64,000 bases of DNA from a bacterium (GTDB lineage: Bacteria > Bacteroidota > Ignavibacteria > Ignavibacteriales > Ignavibacteriaceae): assembly GCA_016716565.1 (NCBI GenBank), contig JADJWC010000004.1:186001-250000 (forward strand), written 5' to 3'. The position numbers were made by a program, and so were the translations under genes. Under the pieces are notes generated by a model. That model was given only the letters and a program-made list of their open reading frames with translations, was not told the origin of the DNA and made no database searches. Each line of letters starts with the position of its first letter. Within the stretch, counting starts at the first letter, position 1. This document shows, in pieces, positions 62,390-64,000 of this stretch.

Positions 62390-63307
62390 TTGAGTTTGCT
62401 CGTTGTTGGTTCTGTTGCTTTAGATTCCGTTGAAACTCCGTTTGACAAAATAGATGACGCTCTTGGAGGTTCAGCCACCTACATTTCACTTGCTGCAAGT
62501 TACTTCTCCGCTCCGGTCGAGTTAATTGGTGTCGTTGGGAATGATTTTCCTAAAAAATATATCGATATGCTTGAACAGCATAACATCGGACTTGAAGGCT
62601 TGCAAATAATCGAAGGCGAAAAAACATTTCGATGGGGAGGGAAGTATCACTACGATTTGAATGTCCGTGATACATTATTCACTGAGTTGAATGCATTTCA
62701 AAATTTCAATCCAATAATTCCCGAAAAATTCAGAAAAGCAAAATATATCTGCCTTGGCAATATTGATCCAATTCTTCAAATGAAAGTGCTCGACCAGGTT
62801 TCGGATCCGCAATTTGTTGTCTGCGATACAATGAACTTATGGATAAACTTAATGAAACAGGATTTGATAAAATTATTAAAGCGTGTAAATGTTTTTATCC
62901 TGAATGATTCAGAAGCAAGAATGCTTACTGAAGAACCGAACCTGATAAAAGCTGCAAGACAAATTCGTCAGATGGGTCCCGAAATTCTGATCATCAAAAA
63001 AGGCGAGCACGGTGCAATGCTGTTTACAGAAGACACAATATTTTCTGCGCCTGCATATCCAATGGAAATAATTTTAGATCCAACCGGTGCCGGTGATACT
63101 TTTGCTGGTGGATTCATCGGCTATTTACATAAAACAAGAGAACTCGATTCTGATAATATAAAAAGAGCAGTGATATACGGCAGCGCAATGGCTTCATTCT
63201 GTGTCGAAAAATTCAGCACGAAAGCTTTAGAAGATTTATCCTATCTTCAAATACAGGATCGGTTCAGAGAATTCAAGAAATTATCCACCTTTGATGAAAC
63301 CAACTGA
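62390..63307 (+). CDS. PfkB-family carbohydrate/nucleoside kinase
   Basis: A 305-residue kinase of the ribokinase fold. The N-terminus is 'LLVVGSVALDSVETP', the glycine pair of the substrate site is in 'LGGSATYISLAASYF', and the ATP site/anion hole with the catalytic aspartate is 'DPTGAGDTFAGGF' near residue 230. The substrate is unknown. The overlap of 14 bases with mtnA suggests that it works in the same pathway, for example phosphorylating 5-methylthioribose or a related 5-deoxy sugar to supply MtnA; this is inference. The start is TTG, with AAGGA 6-7 bases upstream. Confidence 0.88.
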   Translation: MSLLVVGSVALDSVETPFDKIDDALGGSATYISLAASYFSAPVELIGVVGNDFPKKYIDMLEQHNIGLEGLQIIEGEKTFRWGGKYHYDLNVRDTLFTELNAFQNFNPIIPEKFRKAKYICLGNIDPILQMKVLDQVSDPQFVVCDTMNLWINLMKQDLIKLLKRVNVFILNDSEARMLTEEPNLIKAARQIRQMGPEILIIKKGEHGAMLFTEDTIFSAPAYPMEIILDPTGAGDTFAGGFIGYLHKTRELDSDNIKRAVIYGSAMASFCVEKFSTKALEDLSYLQIQDRFREFKKLSTFDETN

Positions 63308-64000
63308 GTACTTTTCCGTAAGATTTGTCCATAAGGACTCCTATGGAGAGCAGGATAAGCTGACGTTTCTCGATCAGACAAAACTTCCACTCGAAGAAAA
63401 TTATATTGAGACTGATGATTACATTCGAATTGCCGAAGCAATTGAGAAACTGGAAGTTCGAGGCGCACCATTAATTGGAATCGCTGCTGCCTACGCGCTT
63501 GCTCTCTCACTAAAGAATATCAAATCTGACATTGAACATAAATTTAATTCTGCTTATAAACGATTAGCTGAAACAAGACCAACTGCAGTTAATTTGTTTC
63601 AAGCATTAGATGAAATGAAAGCAGCGTTTGAGAACATTACGGATAAAACTTCTGCATACGAGATTTTAAAATCAAAGGCAATTGAAATTCATAAGAAAGA
63701 CGAAGAATTTTGTTTGCGTATTGGAAGGAACGGCTTGAGTCTGTTCAAACAGATATCAAATGTGCTGACTCACTGCAACACAGGAAAGCTTGCAACCGGC
63801 GGACTTGGTACTGCTTTCGGAATTATAAAAACTGCTTTTGAAAACGGATTAGTAAACCATGTTTTTGCAGATGAAACCAGACCTTTGATGCAGGGTTTAC
63901 GACTAACAACTTTCGAACTCGACAGGAGCGGGATTCCATTTACAATGCAGACAGATTCATCTGCTGCTGAACTGATGAAACAAGGAAAAGTTGATCTTGT
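63294..64000 (+). CDS. mtnA: S-methyl-5-thioribose-1-phosphate isomerase, partial (cut by window edge)
   Basis: About 235 residues are visible, and the frame stays open to the window end. Family motifs are 'VRGAPLIGIAAAYALAL', 'THCNTGKLATGGLGTAFG' with the catalytic cysteine, and 'FADETRPLMQGLRLTTFEL'. MtnA converts 5-methylthioribose-1-phosphate to methylthioribulose-1-phosphate in methionine salvage or in the related 5'-deoxyadenosine (DHAP) shunt. The ATG at 63294 lies inside the end of the kinase gene, which indicates an operon. The catalytic aspartate expected in the C-terminal part lies beyond the edge. Confidence 0.93.
   Translation, partial: MKPTEYFSVRFVHKDSYGEQDKLTFLDQTKLPLEENYIETDDYIRIAEAIEKLEVRGAPLIGIAAAYALALSLKNIKSDIEHKFNSAYKRLAETRPTAVNLFQALDEMKAAFENITDKTSAYEILKSKAIEIHKKDEEFCLRIGRNGLSLFKQISNVLTHCNTGKLATGGLGTAFGIIKTAFENGLVNHVFADETRPLMQGLRLTTFELDRSGIPFTMQTDSSAAELMKQGKVDL

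Overview
The window looks like part of the chromosome of a free-living member of the Ignavibacteria (Bacteroidota/Chlorobiota lineage). The evidence is an AT-rich sequence, several secreted proteins ending in the 'QNYPNPFNPTT' type IX secretion (T9SS) sorting domain, a complete alternative complex III (ACIII) operon joined to an A2-type cytochrome c oxidase, and frequent TTG/GTG starts. This placement is inferred from gene content; no rRNA is present to confirm it.

Layout. 1-9 kb: a secreted AGE-fold epimerase-like protein, then housekeeping genes (der, a CoA-disulfide-reductase-like flavoprotein, upp, a TPR protein, rel/spoT, ruvX). 9-10 kb: two bacterial microcompartment hexamer (BMC-H) shell genes, with no enzyme beside them, the second carrying a long tail. 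10-14.5 kb: ybbR, tmk, a C-terminal processing protease, a TauE-like permease and a zinc-ribbon membrane protein. 14.7-29.5 kb: one long respiratory block, actA-small ORF-actB-actC-actDE(fused)-actF-cytochrome c-sco-coxA-coxC-coxD-coxB-ctaB-membrane cytochrome. It would carry electrons from menaquinol through ACIII to cytochrome c and an oxygen-reducing oxidase. 29.5-37.4 kb: three large T9SS cargo proteins, including an M6-type metalloprotease, two of which share a recently recombined domain. 37.5-43.9 kb, minus strand: a glycosyltransferase, a REP-like palindrome cluster, an AAA+/VWA pair, clpP, tig and tRNA-Leu(UAG). 44.1-49.5 kb: murA, a membrane metallopeptidase-TPR protein, a CCA-adding-type enzyme and a small membrane protein. 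49.7-57.2 kb: a tripartite MacAB/TolC-type export system with one ATPase and three permeases. 57.2-58.2 kb: a lipoprotein gene followed by an integron attC-like site, probably a captured gene cassette. 58.2-64 kb: a large outer-membrane protein, a Nudix hydrolase, a PfkB kinase and the start of mtnA, cut by the window edge.

Five genes (actB, one T9SS protein, the HlyD adaptor, the first permease with two breaks, and the large outer-membrane protein) are interrupted by apparent one-base indels that restore a good protein when corrected. At least one break lies in a homopolymer (actB, A5) and others fall in short runs. Base-level assembly error is the simplest explanation, so these genes are probably intact in the organism.

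The points most worth following are the orphan BMC shell pair with a SAP/Rho_N-like tail, the attC-flanked cassette, the ActD-ActE fusion, the unclassified multi-helix membrane cytochrome at the end of the oxidase operon, and the AAA+/VWA pair with unusual P-loop and Walker B residues lying beside clpP where clpX is often found.
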